Counted from the stretch's first letter, positions 1 through 6,280 are shown. The stretch: DNA of 13,632 bases from CBFDCQ01 sp965603355 (GCA_965603355.1 CBFDCQ010000083.1:1-13632), one strand, 5' to 3'. Translations and numbers: made by a program. Notes: generated by a model from the letters alone, not told the origin.

Positions 1-158
1 CGCTCATAACCATAGCAGGAAAGATTGTGCGCGCGAAGCGCGTCAAGCACAATCCAGATCACGTTGGGCGGCGGTTCCTCGGGCGGGCTGCAGCCACAGA
101 TGAGCAAGAAGAGCGGCAGAACGGCGTATATGGAAAACTTAATCCGATACTTACTCAT
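1..158 (-). CDS. Sulfatase-fold lipoprotein, N-terminal part only (runs off the left edge)
   Basis: This is the 5' end of a minus-strand gene, with ATG at 156-158 and 52 visible codons. The protein begins MSKYRIKF, has a hydrophobic signal segment ending ...LLICGC (lipobox-like, lipidated Cys23 predicted), and enters the alkaline phosphatase/sulfatase fold at NVIWIVLDALRAHNLSCYGY. Asp39 there would be the first metal ligand. By my count, 44 of the 52 residues match the N-terminus of the complete paralogue at 609-2465, so the two are tandem duplicates. The active-site nucleophile and the rest of the domain lie outside the window, so activity cannot be judged. A purine-rich GGGAGGAAGG lies upstream, somewhat far from the ATG. 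The start is chosen because it matches the paralogue's start and because the signal peptide begins there. Confidence 0.85.
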   Translation of the reverse strand, partial: MSKYRIKFSIYAVLPLFLLICGCSPPEEPPPNVIWIVLDALRAHNLSCYGYE

Positions 159-260
159 GTTTCTTCGGTGTCCTTCCTCCCAACCGGCACTTTGCAGTGT
201 GACACTCTTCCGGCAACCGCCCGATGGGCGGCAATGGCGCTTTGTCCCGGGTCTCTACAG

Positions 261-290
261 AGTTTACCTCCACCGTTCAGATGGTGTCAA
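261..290 (-). promoter_or_regulatory. Sigma70-type promoter of the truncated sulfatase-fold gene
   Basis: On the minus strand TTGACA (285-290) is followed by an 18-bp spacer and TAAACT (261-266). The same arrangement is kept in the paralogue at 2566-2595, where the -10 is TAGACT. The predicted leader is about 95 nt. Preservation of both boxes in two diverged copies supports function. Confidence 0.6.
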
Positions 291-390
291 GGAAGACGCT
301 GCCAATGCTCACTTATCCCCAGTTTCCCAGGACAAGAGTTCCCGAGGCCGTCTGCTGCAGCCTACTTGCGCGAGCGCAGCCACCAGAACG

Positions 391-434
391 CGTCATTCCC
401 GCACCCCTCTGGCGTCATTCCCGCACCCCTCTGG
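391..434. repeat. Two tandem 22-bp units abutting a REP-like element
   Basis: Two perfect head-to-tail copies of a 22-bp unit lie at 391-412 and 413-434. Each begins CGTCATTCCCGC and ends ACCCCTCTGG. A third start (CGTCATTCCCGC at 435) leads into the full double hairpin. The first half of the unit equals the hairpin's left end, and CCCCTCTGG resembles the complement of CCAGTAGAGGGG inside the element. The units look like aborted or slipped partial copies of it. Confidence 0.75.
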
Positions 435-518
435 CGTCATTCCCGCGGAGGCGGGAATCCAGTAGAGGGGCTCAGGGCTGATTATTAAGCGTGGATCCCC
501 GCCTTCGCGGGGATGACG
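434..518. repeat. REP-like double-hairpin element, copy 1
   Basis: An 85-bp element made of two hairpins. The left one (434-462) has arms ATTCCCGC and GCGGGAAT; the right one (492-518) has arms ATCCCCGC and GCGGGGAT. The ends are GCGTCAT and ATGACG, so the element is also an overall inverted repeat. The same 85-bp design occurs at 13428-13512 with the hairpin order swapped. This is the widespread GTCATTCCCGC...GCGGGAATGAC type of interspersed bacterial palindrome that yields spurious VIPAEAGIQ / DPRLRGDD peptides. Confidence 0.85.
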
Positions 519-608
519 ACAAGAATGGGGCCGCGCACGGGCAGAAGGCATTGGGCGGCAGGTTAGGCGTTGTGGAGAAACTGGGGATCAGTAAGGTCAC
601 AAACCTTC

Positions 609-2465
609 TTACCTGGCGTAACCGAGGTCACGCAGCCGGCGAAGCCGCTCTTGGTCTACAGGCCGCTCCTCGGAAAGAGGTATCAGGACGAAACGCTTAA
701 CGACGGCCCAATGTTCTTCGTCGCCATCGTCGAGCGTTACATCGAAAGATCCATCCTCAATTTCGTACTCGCCAATATCCACGAACTCGAACCCGAAATT
801 CTCGGGACGTCTGGAAGTATCCTCGACTCTCTTGAACTCTTTATCGTTTTCCGCCTTGACAAGAAACGCGGATGCGGGCTTTCTCTGCAAAAACCCACTA
901 CAGGAGAGGATCTGCATGTAGGCCAGGTAACTCCCATTCGGCACCTCCAGTCGCAGCGTGATCTGGGGCGCATCCTCTTCCCACGAGGCCCATAGCCAAT
1001 TCATAGTCTTTGAGAACGACCATCTGTTGTCGGTACGGTTGTCTATCGGCTCGTCTTTTGTGAGCCCGGCGTTCTCTACCAGGACAGCTTCTTTCGGTTC
1101 CACGACTTTTTCGGCAATGCCGCGCAGCGTGAAATAGTGGGCTCTGCTCGGCAGGATGTCGTACTCCTCCCGCAAGGGCACCAGGTTGTCTTGAATGTAT
1201 TGTCTCATTGCAGCAACGATCTCGGGCTTCAGTTCTCTGAGCTCCTCGCGGTTGGGCACTGTATCGGGGACTCGATACAAATTGTCCGTGTTAAGGTCCG
1301 GCGTGAACTCATACTTGTACTGTTTGTCGCGGATAATGTAGCAGGTCGTACCATCGTATCCTCCGGTCACATACCTGCCGAATACGTACCGGTGTAGCGG
1401 TTCGGCGCGGCTGCCGCTGAGCAGCGGGGCAAGGCTCTTGCCATCCGTCCTGGCGTCTGTCTCCAGCCCAAGCATCTCAATCAATGTCGGGACAATGTCG
1501 GCGTTCTCCGTCAGGGCCGAAACACGCACACCACGAGGAAGGCCGGGACCCGCCATCACAAGAGGCACCTGCATTTGCCAGTCATCGCTTGCCCCTCCAT
1601 GTTCGTACCGCCAGCCGTCCTCGCCCAGAAGCTCTCCGTGGTCGGAGCTGATGATAATGATAGTCTTCTCGAGCAGGTCAAGCTGTTCTAGTTGGTGAAT
1701 AAGCGCGCCGATGTGCGTATCAGCATACAGGATACCACCATCGTACAACCCACGCAGTTGCTCCTTGTCCGTTTCGGAGAATCTAACCCCTCTCTTCTTT
1801 ACGACTCGTCCATCCTTGACTTGGTCGCCTGTATAACCTTCGAGCAGCCACTTATCGTAAGGCGGGTCCAACACGTGCGGGAAATGGGTATCCATCGCAT
1901 AAACGTGGAGGAAAAACGGCCGCTCATGCGGTTTGGTCAACCAGGAGAAAACCGCGCTGTTGAGCTTCTCGAAGGGGGCGTAACGCCGTCGCTGCATGCT
2001 GGTCGGCTTCACGATGATGCTTTCATCAAAGGCCTTGTACATGCGGCTGTTGGGAGAAAACCAGGCGTGCGATGAGATCAGCGCAGTCTCATACCCGTTT
2101 CGTTTCATGATGGCCGGCAAGAGATATTCGCCCGGCGGCGGCTCCCGGGAAATTTCATATCCCTCGACCGGTTCATGGCAGAACACGGGGAAATACCGAC
2201 CCGTCATGTACGAGGGAACAGAGATCGTCGTATACATGCCCTGCGTGAAGTTATCTTCAAACAGAACACCTTCATTGGCGAGCTTGTCAATATTCGGGGA
2301 AGTTGGTCGGTCATAGCCATAGCAGGAAAGATTGTGCGCGCGAAGCGCGTCAAGCAAAATCCAGATCACGTTGGGCTGCGGTTCCTTGGGCGGGCTGCAG
2401 CCACAGATGAGTACGAGGAACGGCAGAACAGCGTATATGAAAAATTTAATCCGATACTTACTCAT
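609..2465 (-). CDS. Sulfatase-fold lipoprotein with Thr at the nucleophile position and an extra C-terminal domain
   Basis: A 618-residue protein of the alkaline phosphatase/sulfatase superfamily, predicted to be lipidated and periplasmic or outer-membrane facing (signal segment 5-22, lipobox I20-C-G-C23). Metal-site landmarks are Asp39 in LLDALRAHNLSCYGY, Asp275-His276 in SSDHGE, and His289. Aligned on the TGR at 88-90, the formylglycine position is Thr79 (TTISVPSYMTG), so the C/S-x-P-x-R maturation motif is absent. The fold seems to end near residue 440. Residues about 460-600 look beta-rich, perhaps a jelly-roll accessory domain, and the tail ends LRDLGYAR. The ATG at 2463-2465 was preferred over an upstream one at 2585 because the signal peptide starts there, GGAGGGAGG precedes it, and the paralogue starts at the same place. 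The substrate is unknown; a phosphodiester, phosphoethanolamine-type or sulfate ester is possible. Confidence 0.88.
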   Translation of the reverse strand: MSKYRIKFFIYAVLPFLVLICGCSPPKEPQPNVIWILLDALRAHNLSCYGYDRPTSPNIDKLANEGVLFEDNFTQGMYTTISVPSYMTGRYFPVFCHEPVEGYEISREPPPGEYLLPAIMKRNGYETALISSHAWFSPNSRMYKAFDESIIVKPTSMQRRRYAPFEKLNSAVFSWLTKPHERPFFLHVYAMDTHFPHVLDPPYDKWLLEGYTGDQVKDGRVVKKRGVRFSETDKEQLRGLYDGGILYADTHIGALIHQLEQLDLLEKTIIIISSDHGELLGEDGWRYEHGGASDDWQMQVPLVMAGPGLPRGVRVSALTENADIVPTLIEMLGLETDARTDGKSLAPLLSGSRAEPLHRYVFGRYVTGGYDGTTCYIIRDKQYKYEFTPDLNTDNLYRVPDTVPNREELRELKPEIVAAMRQYIQDNLVPLREEYDILPSRAHYFTLRGIAEKVVEPKEAVLVENAGLTKDEPIDNRTDNRWSFSKTMNWLWASWEEDAPQITLRLEVPNGSYLAYMQILSCSGFLQRKPASAFLVKAENDKEFKRVEDTSRRPENFGFEFVDIGEYEIEDGSFDVTLDDGDEEHWAVVKRFVLIPLSEERPVDQERLRRLRDLGYAR

Positions 2466-2469
2466 ATTT

Positions 2470-2492
2470 CCGGTGTCCTCCCTCCAAACCGG
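2470..2492 (-). promoter_or_regulatory. Leader hairpin with the Shine-Dalgarno sequence in its loop
   Basis: On the minus strand CCGGT and ACCGG flank a 13-nt loop that contains GGAGGGAGG, just upstream of the ATG at 2465. The truncated paralogue has the equivalent structure at 166-186 with a four-base stem (CGGT/ACCG) and GGAGGAAGG in the loop. This may simply present the ribosome site or may tune translation. The stem is short, so the call is weak. Confidence 0.3.
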
Positions 2493-2565
2493 GACTTTGC
2501 AGTGCGATACTCCTCCGGTAATGGCCCGATGGGGGGCAATGTCGCTGTGTTCCGCGTCTCTACAG

Positions 2566-2595
2566 AGTCTATCTGCAACGTTCAACCGGTGTCAA
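2566..2595 (-). promoter_or_regulatory. Sigma70-type promoter of the complete sulfatase-fold gene
   Basis: On the minus strand TTGACA (2590-2595), an 18-bp spacer and TAGACT (2566-2571). It gives a leader of about 94 nt before the ATG at 2465. It is conserved with the promoter at 261-290. It lies about 100 bp from the divergent promoter at 2698-2726. Confidence 0.65.
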
Positions 2596-2697
2596 GGAAA
2601 ACGCCGCCAGCGCAAGCGCACAACCTGGAACCGCTGAATGCTGAAACTTCTTCACTGACAGGAGAAAGCGAAGATAACCCGGGTTCTGCGTGTGCGT

Positions 2698-2726
2698 TTG
2701 AACTTGCCGAACGGTTGTGATAGAAT
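2698..2726 (+). promoter_or_regulatory. Sigma70-type promoter, extended -10, for the small membrane protein gene
   Basis: TTGAAC (2698-2703), a 17-bp spacer and TAGAAT (2721-2726), with TG at 2718-2719 forming an extended -10. The leader to the ATG at 2808 would be about 75 nt. A perfect 10-bp palindrome AACCCGGGTT (2676-2685) sits just upstream and could be an operator or chance. Confidence 0.6.
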
Positions 2727-2807
2727 ATCCGCGAGTTCTGGGCGGTTCAGCGATCGTGTTGTCGGTGAGGGTGTGGAGTTCTGTTACCAGTTCAAGGAGG
2801 TGGCACG

Positions 2808-3236
2808 ATGAAAGGGCTGAAAGTTGTCTTGTGGGTATGCGGGATAATGATGTTGCTGGGATTCGTCGAGATGTTGATTCCCATACGATTTATGGCCGAA
2901 TGGTACAAGCCTTTCGATATTGAGTTGCCCCTGGACGCAATGACCACTTACATGGCGCGTGTGTGCCAGGCGATGGCCGGTCTCGTGGGCGTGTTTCTGG
3001 TAATTCTCGCGCAGGACCCGCTCAAGTACGGCCCGATGGTGCTCCTTGCGGGCTACGGGGACTTGTTCCTGGCTCTCACAGTCCTGGTCTGGGGGTCGCG
3101 GTACGGCCTCCCTCCACTCATGGTCTGGCTGGGAACGGCGGCGATGGTTATAATCGGCGTATTGATACTCGTGTTCCGAGGTAAGGCTATTCAAGAGCAG
3201 GGCGCGCCGCAGGAACAGCAGGGCGAAGCCATCTGA
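2808..3236 (+). CDS. Small four-helix membrane protein of unknown function
   Basis: A 142-residue protein with four predicted membrane helices (about residues 6-24, 46-67, 74-95 and 103-123) and a short glutamine-rich cytoplasmic-type tail (QEQGAPQEQQGE). The ATG at 2808 is well supported by AAGGAGGTGG directly upstream and by the promoter at 2698-2726. I do not recognise a named family. The layout (helix, loop with RFMAEWYKPF, three helices) resembles small DoxX- or DUF4345-like membrane proteins, but I see no diagnostic motif. It ends only 30 bp from the convergent YchF gene and appears to be a single-gene unit. Confidence 0.8.
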   Translation: MKGLKVVLWVCGIMMLLGFVEMLIPIRFMAEWYKPFDIELPLDAMTTYMARVCQAMAGLVGVFLVILAQDPLKYGPMVLLAGYGDLFLALTVLVWGSRYGLPPLMVWLGTAAMVIIGVLILVFRGKAIQEQGAPQEQQGEAI

Positions 3237-3266
3237 GGGTGCCGGGACAGTCGCGGACGGCCCAGC

Positions 3267-4334
3267 TTACACGTTGAACCGGAAATAGATCACGTCGCCG
3301 TCGCGGACGACGTAGTCTTTCCCCTCGACTTGCAGCTTATGCTCCTTCCGGGCTTCTGAGAAACCGCCGGTTTCGAGAAAATCCGCGCACGCGACGACCT
3401 CCGCGCGTATGAACCCCCGCGCCATATCCGTATGGACGTGGCCAGCCGCCTGGATTGCGGTCGTACCGGCAGGAACCGTCCACGACTTCACCTCGTTCGT
3501 GGCGACAGTGAAGAAAGCGAGCAGGTCCATCGTCTCATACACCGCGCGGACGTACTTCGGCTTGGCCGGTTCCGATATGCCCATCTCTTGAAGGAACACC
3601 TGGGCGTCTTCAGGTTCAAGCTCGCCGATTTCCATCTCGATCTCAGCGCAGATCGGGAGGTATCCCATTCCTCTCGATCGGGCGTAATCGGCCAGGTCGC
3701 CGTGAGCCTCGCCGTCCATGTCCTTCTCGTCGGTGTTTGTCACAAGCAGCGTCGGTTTCTGGCTCGCAAAGCTGTATCCGGCAATGTGCTCCTTCTCATG
3801 CTCATCAAGCTCTAACAGTCGCAACGGTTGATCCCCCTCGAGATGCGCCTTGCACCTCTCGAGCACTTCCCGTTCCCGACCTTCAAGCTGTTCCTTCTCC
3901 ATCCGCTCCAACCGTTTAGCCGCCACAACGTAATCCGTCGAGACAAGTTCGGATTCCACTAATTGGAGGTCCCGCATCGGGTCGCTCGCGCCTCTTGGAT
4001 GGGCGACGCTCGGGTTGGAGAAAGCGCGCACAACGTGCAGGAAAGCGTCGGCTGTCTTGAGCGCGCCGAGCTGCTCGGGATCTATTGCCGGTCCCTTCTC
4101 GCCGTGGTCAACCGCCGGCATGTCGATCAGCGTAATCTCTGAATATGTGGTCTTCTTCGGCGAGAAGATCGCAGACAGCCCGTCGACACGTTCATCCTCC
4201 ACGTGGATCACACCCAGATGTTTTTCGCGTTTCTCGGCCGAGGACGCCCCGTGATCGGGCATAGCCAGCCCTGTAAGCGCTCGGAAGACGGTCGTCTTAC
4301 CCGCTCGCGGCAGTCCTAACAGCGCGATGTTCAC
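3267..4334 (-). CDS. ychF: YchF/Obg-like GTPase/ATPase (divergent, DUF933/TGS type)
   Basis: A 355-residue P-loop protein of the Obg-related YchF family (usual length about 363), which binds the ribosome and hydrolyses ATP or GTP in characterised members. The P-loop is GLPRAGKTT (7-15), where the classical form is GLPNVGKST. The G3 region is DMPAVDHG (71-78) in place of the usual DIAGLVxGA. The nucleotide-base motif is NTDE (200-203), matching YchF's NxxE rather than NKxD. A helical insert (about 120-180) is followed by the TGS/DUF933 C-terminus (about 271-354) with FFTVATNEVKSWTV, GHVHTDMARGFIRAEV and the terminal DGDVIYFRFNV, close to the YchF consensus. The start is GTG at 4332-4334, with CAGGAGGC just before it. 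It is the last gene of the minus-strand operon. Confidence 0.9.
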   Translation of the reverse strand: MNIALLGLPRAGKTTVFRALTGLAMPDHGASSAEKREKHLGVIHVEDERVDGLSAIFSPKKTTYSEITLIDMPAVDHGEKGPAIDPEQLGALKTADAFLHVVRAFSNPSVAHPRGASDPMRDLQLVESELVSTDYVVAAKRLERMEKEQLEGREREVLERCKAHLEGDQPLRLLELDEHEKEHIAGYSFASQKPTLLVTNTDEKDMDGEAHGDLADYARSRGMGYLPICAEIEMEIGELEPEDAQVFLQEMGISEPAKPKYVRAVYETMDLLAFFTVATNEVKSWTVPAGTTAIQAAGHVHTDMARGFIRAEVVACADFLETGGFSEARKEHKLQVEGKDYVVRDGDVIYFRFNV

Positions 4335-4365
4335 TTTGCCTCCTGTACGTTCCCTGCGGGCAGCT

Positions 4366-4704
4366 TCAACACGTCAGATGCATCGCTATTGCCACATCCG
4401 TGCCGCCAGCCCGCAACTCGTTGAAAGCCTCTACCGCTTTTGCCGTCTCCTCAGCGATGACCTGCGTTCCATTATCTTCGATGAACCGCATCGTGTCAGG
4501 GGGTACAGTCATCAGGCCACTCGCCCCGGTTCCTATGACTATAACGGCCGGCTTCTCCGAGACCAGCTTCTCGATATCGTCGTGCGCAACCGAATGTCCT
4601 GTCACTCGCCACCACGAGGTGACGGAGTCGCCATGGATAATAACGTCCGAGGTGTACTCCTTGCCGTTGAAACTGAACCTGCCGAAACTGTACCCCTCAA
4701 TCAT
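4366..4704 (-). CDS. Mth938/DUF498-domain protein
   Basis: A 112-residue single-domain protein matching the Mth938-like (DUF498, NDUFAF3-related) family. Family landmarks are MIEGYSFGRFSFNGKEYTSD at the start, WWR (31-33) with His37, GTGASG (58-63) and the terminal HLTC (109-112). Bacterial and archaeal members have no settled biochemical role; the eukaryotic relative assists complex I assembly. The ATG at 4702-4704 is preferred because GAGG lies 8 nt upstream. An in-frame GTG at 4711-4713 would overlap that ribosome site. It lies 31 bp upstream of the YchF start and 27 bp after the small membrane gene, consistent with co-transcription. Confidence 0.88.
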   Translation of the reverse strand: MIEGYSFGRFSFNGKEYTSDVIIHGDSVTSWWRVTGHSVAHDDIEKLVSEKPAVIVIGTGASGLMTVPPDTMRFIEDNGTQVIAEETAKAVEAFNELRAGGTDVAIAMHLTC

Positions 4705-4731
4705 CGCGCTCACCTCACAGCAGGAGGCGGT

Positions 4732-4965
4732 CTAGAACCTTGCCGCCGGGACAAACAACCCCACCAGGAACCAGATTCTGGTTATAACAAGGATTACCCA
4801 ACCCAGCAACTTGATGGCTACCACCGTCCGGCGCGGTACCAGCGCGGAAACCAAGAGCACGGAGGACAACTGTTCTACAAGCCATTCCGCTCCGCCCCAG
4901 CGCACCACCCACAACCAGAACAGGGTGTTGACAACGTATGAACCCGTCCATCCCGGTAACGTCAT
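4732..4965 (-). CDS. Small hydrophobic membrane protein (77 aa), unknown function
   Basis: The frame starts 4 bp after the stop of the THEP1-type gene and ends 27 bp before the DUF498 gene, so it fills the operon gap exactly. The product is strongly hydrophobic and tryptophan-rich: a first segment (about 10-22), an RWGGAEW stretch, a possible second segment (33-43) and a clear helix (about 48-72), ending PAARF. No strong ribosome site precedes the ATG, and the close spacing suggests translational coupling. I recognise no family. A competing frame over the same bases (4715-4951) is less hydrophobic, rich in Gly and Cys, and lacks the coupling. Operon fit is the main argument. Confidence 0.65.
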   Translation of the reverse strand: MTLPGWTGSYVVNTLFWLWVVRWGGAEWLVEQLSSVLLVSALVPRRTVVAIKLLGWVILVITRIWFLVGLFVPAARF

Positions 4966-4969
4966 ATCT

Positions 4970-5509
4970 TCAGTGACTCGAAGACCTTAGCACTAACGCC
5001 GCTACATCATTTCTGACGCTCGCGACAAGCGCGTCCCTGTTGGCGGACGTGACCTCTATCACATTGACGTCATCCCTCGACCTGACGGAAGCCAGAAAAG
5101 AGTTGCGCCTTGCCTGTATCGTGCCGAAAACCGGTTTCTCGGAGTCCAGAGCCTCCATAACCACCCGCTGGAACAACGCCGAAAAGAGCTCCATACGTCC
5201 AAGCTCGTCGATCACGACGAGGTCGTCACTTTCGACCGCCGACACGACCGATTCGGCCGCTATCGTCTCGAGATCCTCGATGTTAACGCCGTACCTGCCT
5301 ACCCTGTGCGGTCCTTTTTGGTTGACGTGAGCAAGCACTCCCGTTCGACCGTCGAACGTCCTTATGCTGAATCCGACCCGTTTCCCTTGCTCCCGAATCT
5401 CCTCCGTGTAGAACCCTCCTACTCTGGCGTCGATCCCTTCAAGGACGCGCCGCACAAGCGTCGTCTTGCCGACGCCCGGAGAGCCCGTAAGCAGGATGTT
5501 TCCCGACAT
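4970..5509 (-). CDS. THEP1-type nucleoside-triphosphatase (NTPase_1 family)
   Basis: A 179-residue soluble P-loop NTPase, a usual length for the family. Walker A is GSPGVGKTT (9-17). The family-typical GGFYTEEIREQGKRVGF follows at 31-47. Walker B is LVVIDELGRMEL (97-108), with Asp101-Glu102 as likely Mg/water-activating residues. Characterised THEP1 proteins hydrolyse NTPs broadly (ATP, GTP and others); the physiological role is unsettled, and a link to nucleic-acid or nucleotide metabolism has been proposed. The ATG at 5507-5509 is preceded by GGAGAACAG. It follows the methyltransferase stop by 21 bp and precedes the 77-residue membrane gene by 4 bp. Confidence 0.9.
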   Translation of the reverse strand: MSGNILLTGSPGVGKTTLVRRVLEGIDARVGGFYTEEIREQGKRVGFSIRTFDGRTGVLAHVNQKGPHRVGRYGVNIEDLETIAAESVVSAVESDDLVVIDELGRMELFSALFQRVVMEALDSEKPVFGTIQARRNSFLASVRSRDDVNVIEVTSANRDALVASVRNDVAALVLRSSSH

Positions 5510-5530
5510 CTGTTCTCCGAATGCATGCCG

Positions 5531-6280
5531 TCACGTCGGCTCCTTGCGTACGACACCAACCAACCCCGTGCCGACGGGCAGACCTATCGAGAGAGACAGC
5601 GCGCTCTCCACGTTGTGAAGCACAATCAGGATCTGATTCGCCCATCGCGGTATTTCCGACAGTGCCGTTTCCGGCTCCATACGGGTCCGTCTGAATGCGG
5701 CGACGAACCGGATCAACATTATCGGTACAAGAAGCGTGAAGACGGCATAGGTCGCCTTGACTACTTGAAAACCTCCCGCCTCCAGCTTCGCCCTGAGACT
5801 GCGCCACGAGTATCTTCGCAGATGGTGAATGGCTTCGTCATGCTCGCTCCAGAGGAAATCCAGAGCAGGTGCCGAGAACACCATATAGCCGCCCGGTTTG
5901 CAGACCCGAAAGCATTCCCGGATGCAGTCAAGATCGTCGCGCACATGTTCCAGAACGTCGAGGCAGGAAACCAGGTCGAACGAGTTGTCCGCAAACGGCA
6001 GTCTGCACGCGTCGGCACACACCAGCGGCGACGAGACACGCTCGGTCGTCAGTCCCAGCGCGCCCTGCGAGATGTCGAGTCCGACCTGCTTCTTGAACCC
6101 GCTTCCAACCTCGTCGAGAACAATCCCGGTACCACATCCCACGTCTAGATACGAACCGTCCTTTGATGAAGACGCCCGAACACACTTGGCTATTAACGAG
6201 CGGACCAGCCGTCTGCGGGCGACAAACCACCAGTGGGTCTTTTCAAACTTCCACAGTTTTCCGTATTCCGACTCATTCAT
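5531..6280 (-). CDS. Class I SAM-dependent methyltransferase
   Basis: A 249-residue Rossmann-type methyltransferase (Methyltransf_11/23 type). Motif I is LDVGCGTG (45-52), the acidic residue of motif II is in GLDIS (67-71), and motifs III-IV are PFADNSFDLVSCLDVLEHV (95-113). KPGG is at 128-131. A hydrophobic stretch at 178-196 (YAVFTLLVPIMLIRFVAAF) suggests membrane association, as seen in methyltransferases that act on lipid-linked sugars. The start codon overlaps the stop of the GT2 gene by 4 bp (ATGA), so the two are translationally coupled and probably work on the same product. The substrate is not readable from sequence; a polyprenyl-linked sugar or glycolipid is an inference from the neighbour. 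Confidence 0.9.
   Translation of the reverse strand: MNESEYGKLWKFEKTHWWFVARRRLVRSLIAKCVRASSSKDGSYLDVGCGTGIVLDEVGSGFKKQVGLDISQGALGLTTERVSSPLVCADACRLPFADNSFDLVSCLDVLEHVRDDLDCIRECFRVCKPGGYMVFSAPALDFLWSEHDEAIHHLRRYSWRSLRAKLEAGGFQVVKATYAVFTLLVPIMLIRFVAAFRRTRMEPETALSEIPRWANQILIVLHNVESALSLSIGLPVGTGLVGVVRKEPT

Larger units (their letters stand above)
1..311 (-). repeat. Duplicated 5' gene end plus leader and promoter, copy A
   Basis: This stretch aligns with 2308-2617 in the same orientation. The offset is 2307 through the coding part and 2305 beyond a 2-nt indel just upstream of the ATG. Similarity covers the first 52 codons, the 5' leader and the promoter, then fades about 20 bp beyond the -35 box. 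The left boundary is unknown because the window ends. This is a gene-scale duplication rather than a mobile element: no terminal inverted repeats or transposase are seen. Confidence 0.8.
159..608. other. Intergenic stretch between the two tandem sulfatase-fold genes
   Basis: No gene is supported here. From left to right it holds the leader and promoter of the truncated gene (159-311), about 80 bp of unassigned sequence, a 22-bp tandem repeat (391-434), a REP-like double hairpin (434-518) and about 90 bp of unassigned sequence up to the stop of the next gene. The open frames that cross it translate the hairpins (for example ...VIPAEAGIQ) and are not convincing proteins. Confidence 0.7.
2308..2617 (-). 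repeat. Duplicated 5' gene end plus leader and promoter, copy B
   Basis: Partner of 1-311. It contains the first codons of the complete sulfatase-fold gene, its leader and its promoter. Landmarks shared by both copies are the start region (ACTTACTCAT on the plus strand), ACTTTGCAGTG, GTCTCTACAGAGT and GGTGTCAAGGAA. Divergence is moderate, so the duplication is not recent. Confidence 0.8.

Noticed and set aside
391..450. Short regularly repeated units resembling the start of a CRISPR array
   Set aside because: The units are directly adjacent with no spacers, number only two to three, and are part of a REP-like element.
27..488. Plus-strand open frames of 146 and 153 codons
   Set aside because: They are antisense to the truncated sulfatase-fold gene and run through its promoter and REP hairpins; the C-termini are translated repeats.
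2466..2585. A 40-residue N-terminal extension of the sulfatase-fold protein from an upstream ATG at 2585
   Set aside because: It overlaps the promoter and leader, reads as non-protein-like sequence, and the signal peptide and ribosome site support the ATG at 2465.
1..2617. Possibility that the 1-311 / 2308-2617 repeat marks an insertion sequence
   Set aside because: The repeats are gene 5' ends in direct orientation, with no transposase and no terminal inverted repeats.
3237..3266. Possible bidirectional terminator between the convergent four-helix protein and YchF genes
   Set aside because: Only weak GC-rich pairing and no T-run on either strand.
4715..4951. Alternative 78-codon frame in the THEP1/DUF498 gap
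   Set aside because: Less protein-like (Gly/Cys/Arg rich), would overlap the ribosome site of the DUF498 gene, and the other frame is coupled to the previous stop and clearly membrane-spanning.
5306..6148. A 280-codon plus-strand frame antisense to the NTPase and methyltransferase genes
   Set aside because: Antisense shadow; the minus-strand frames carry clear Walker and SAM-binding motifs.
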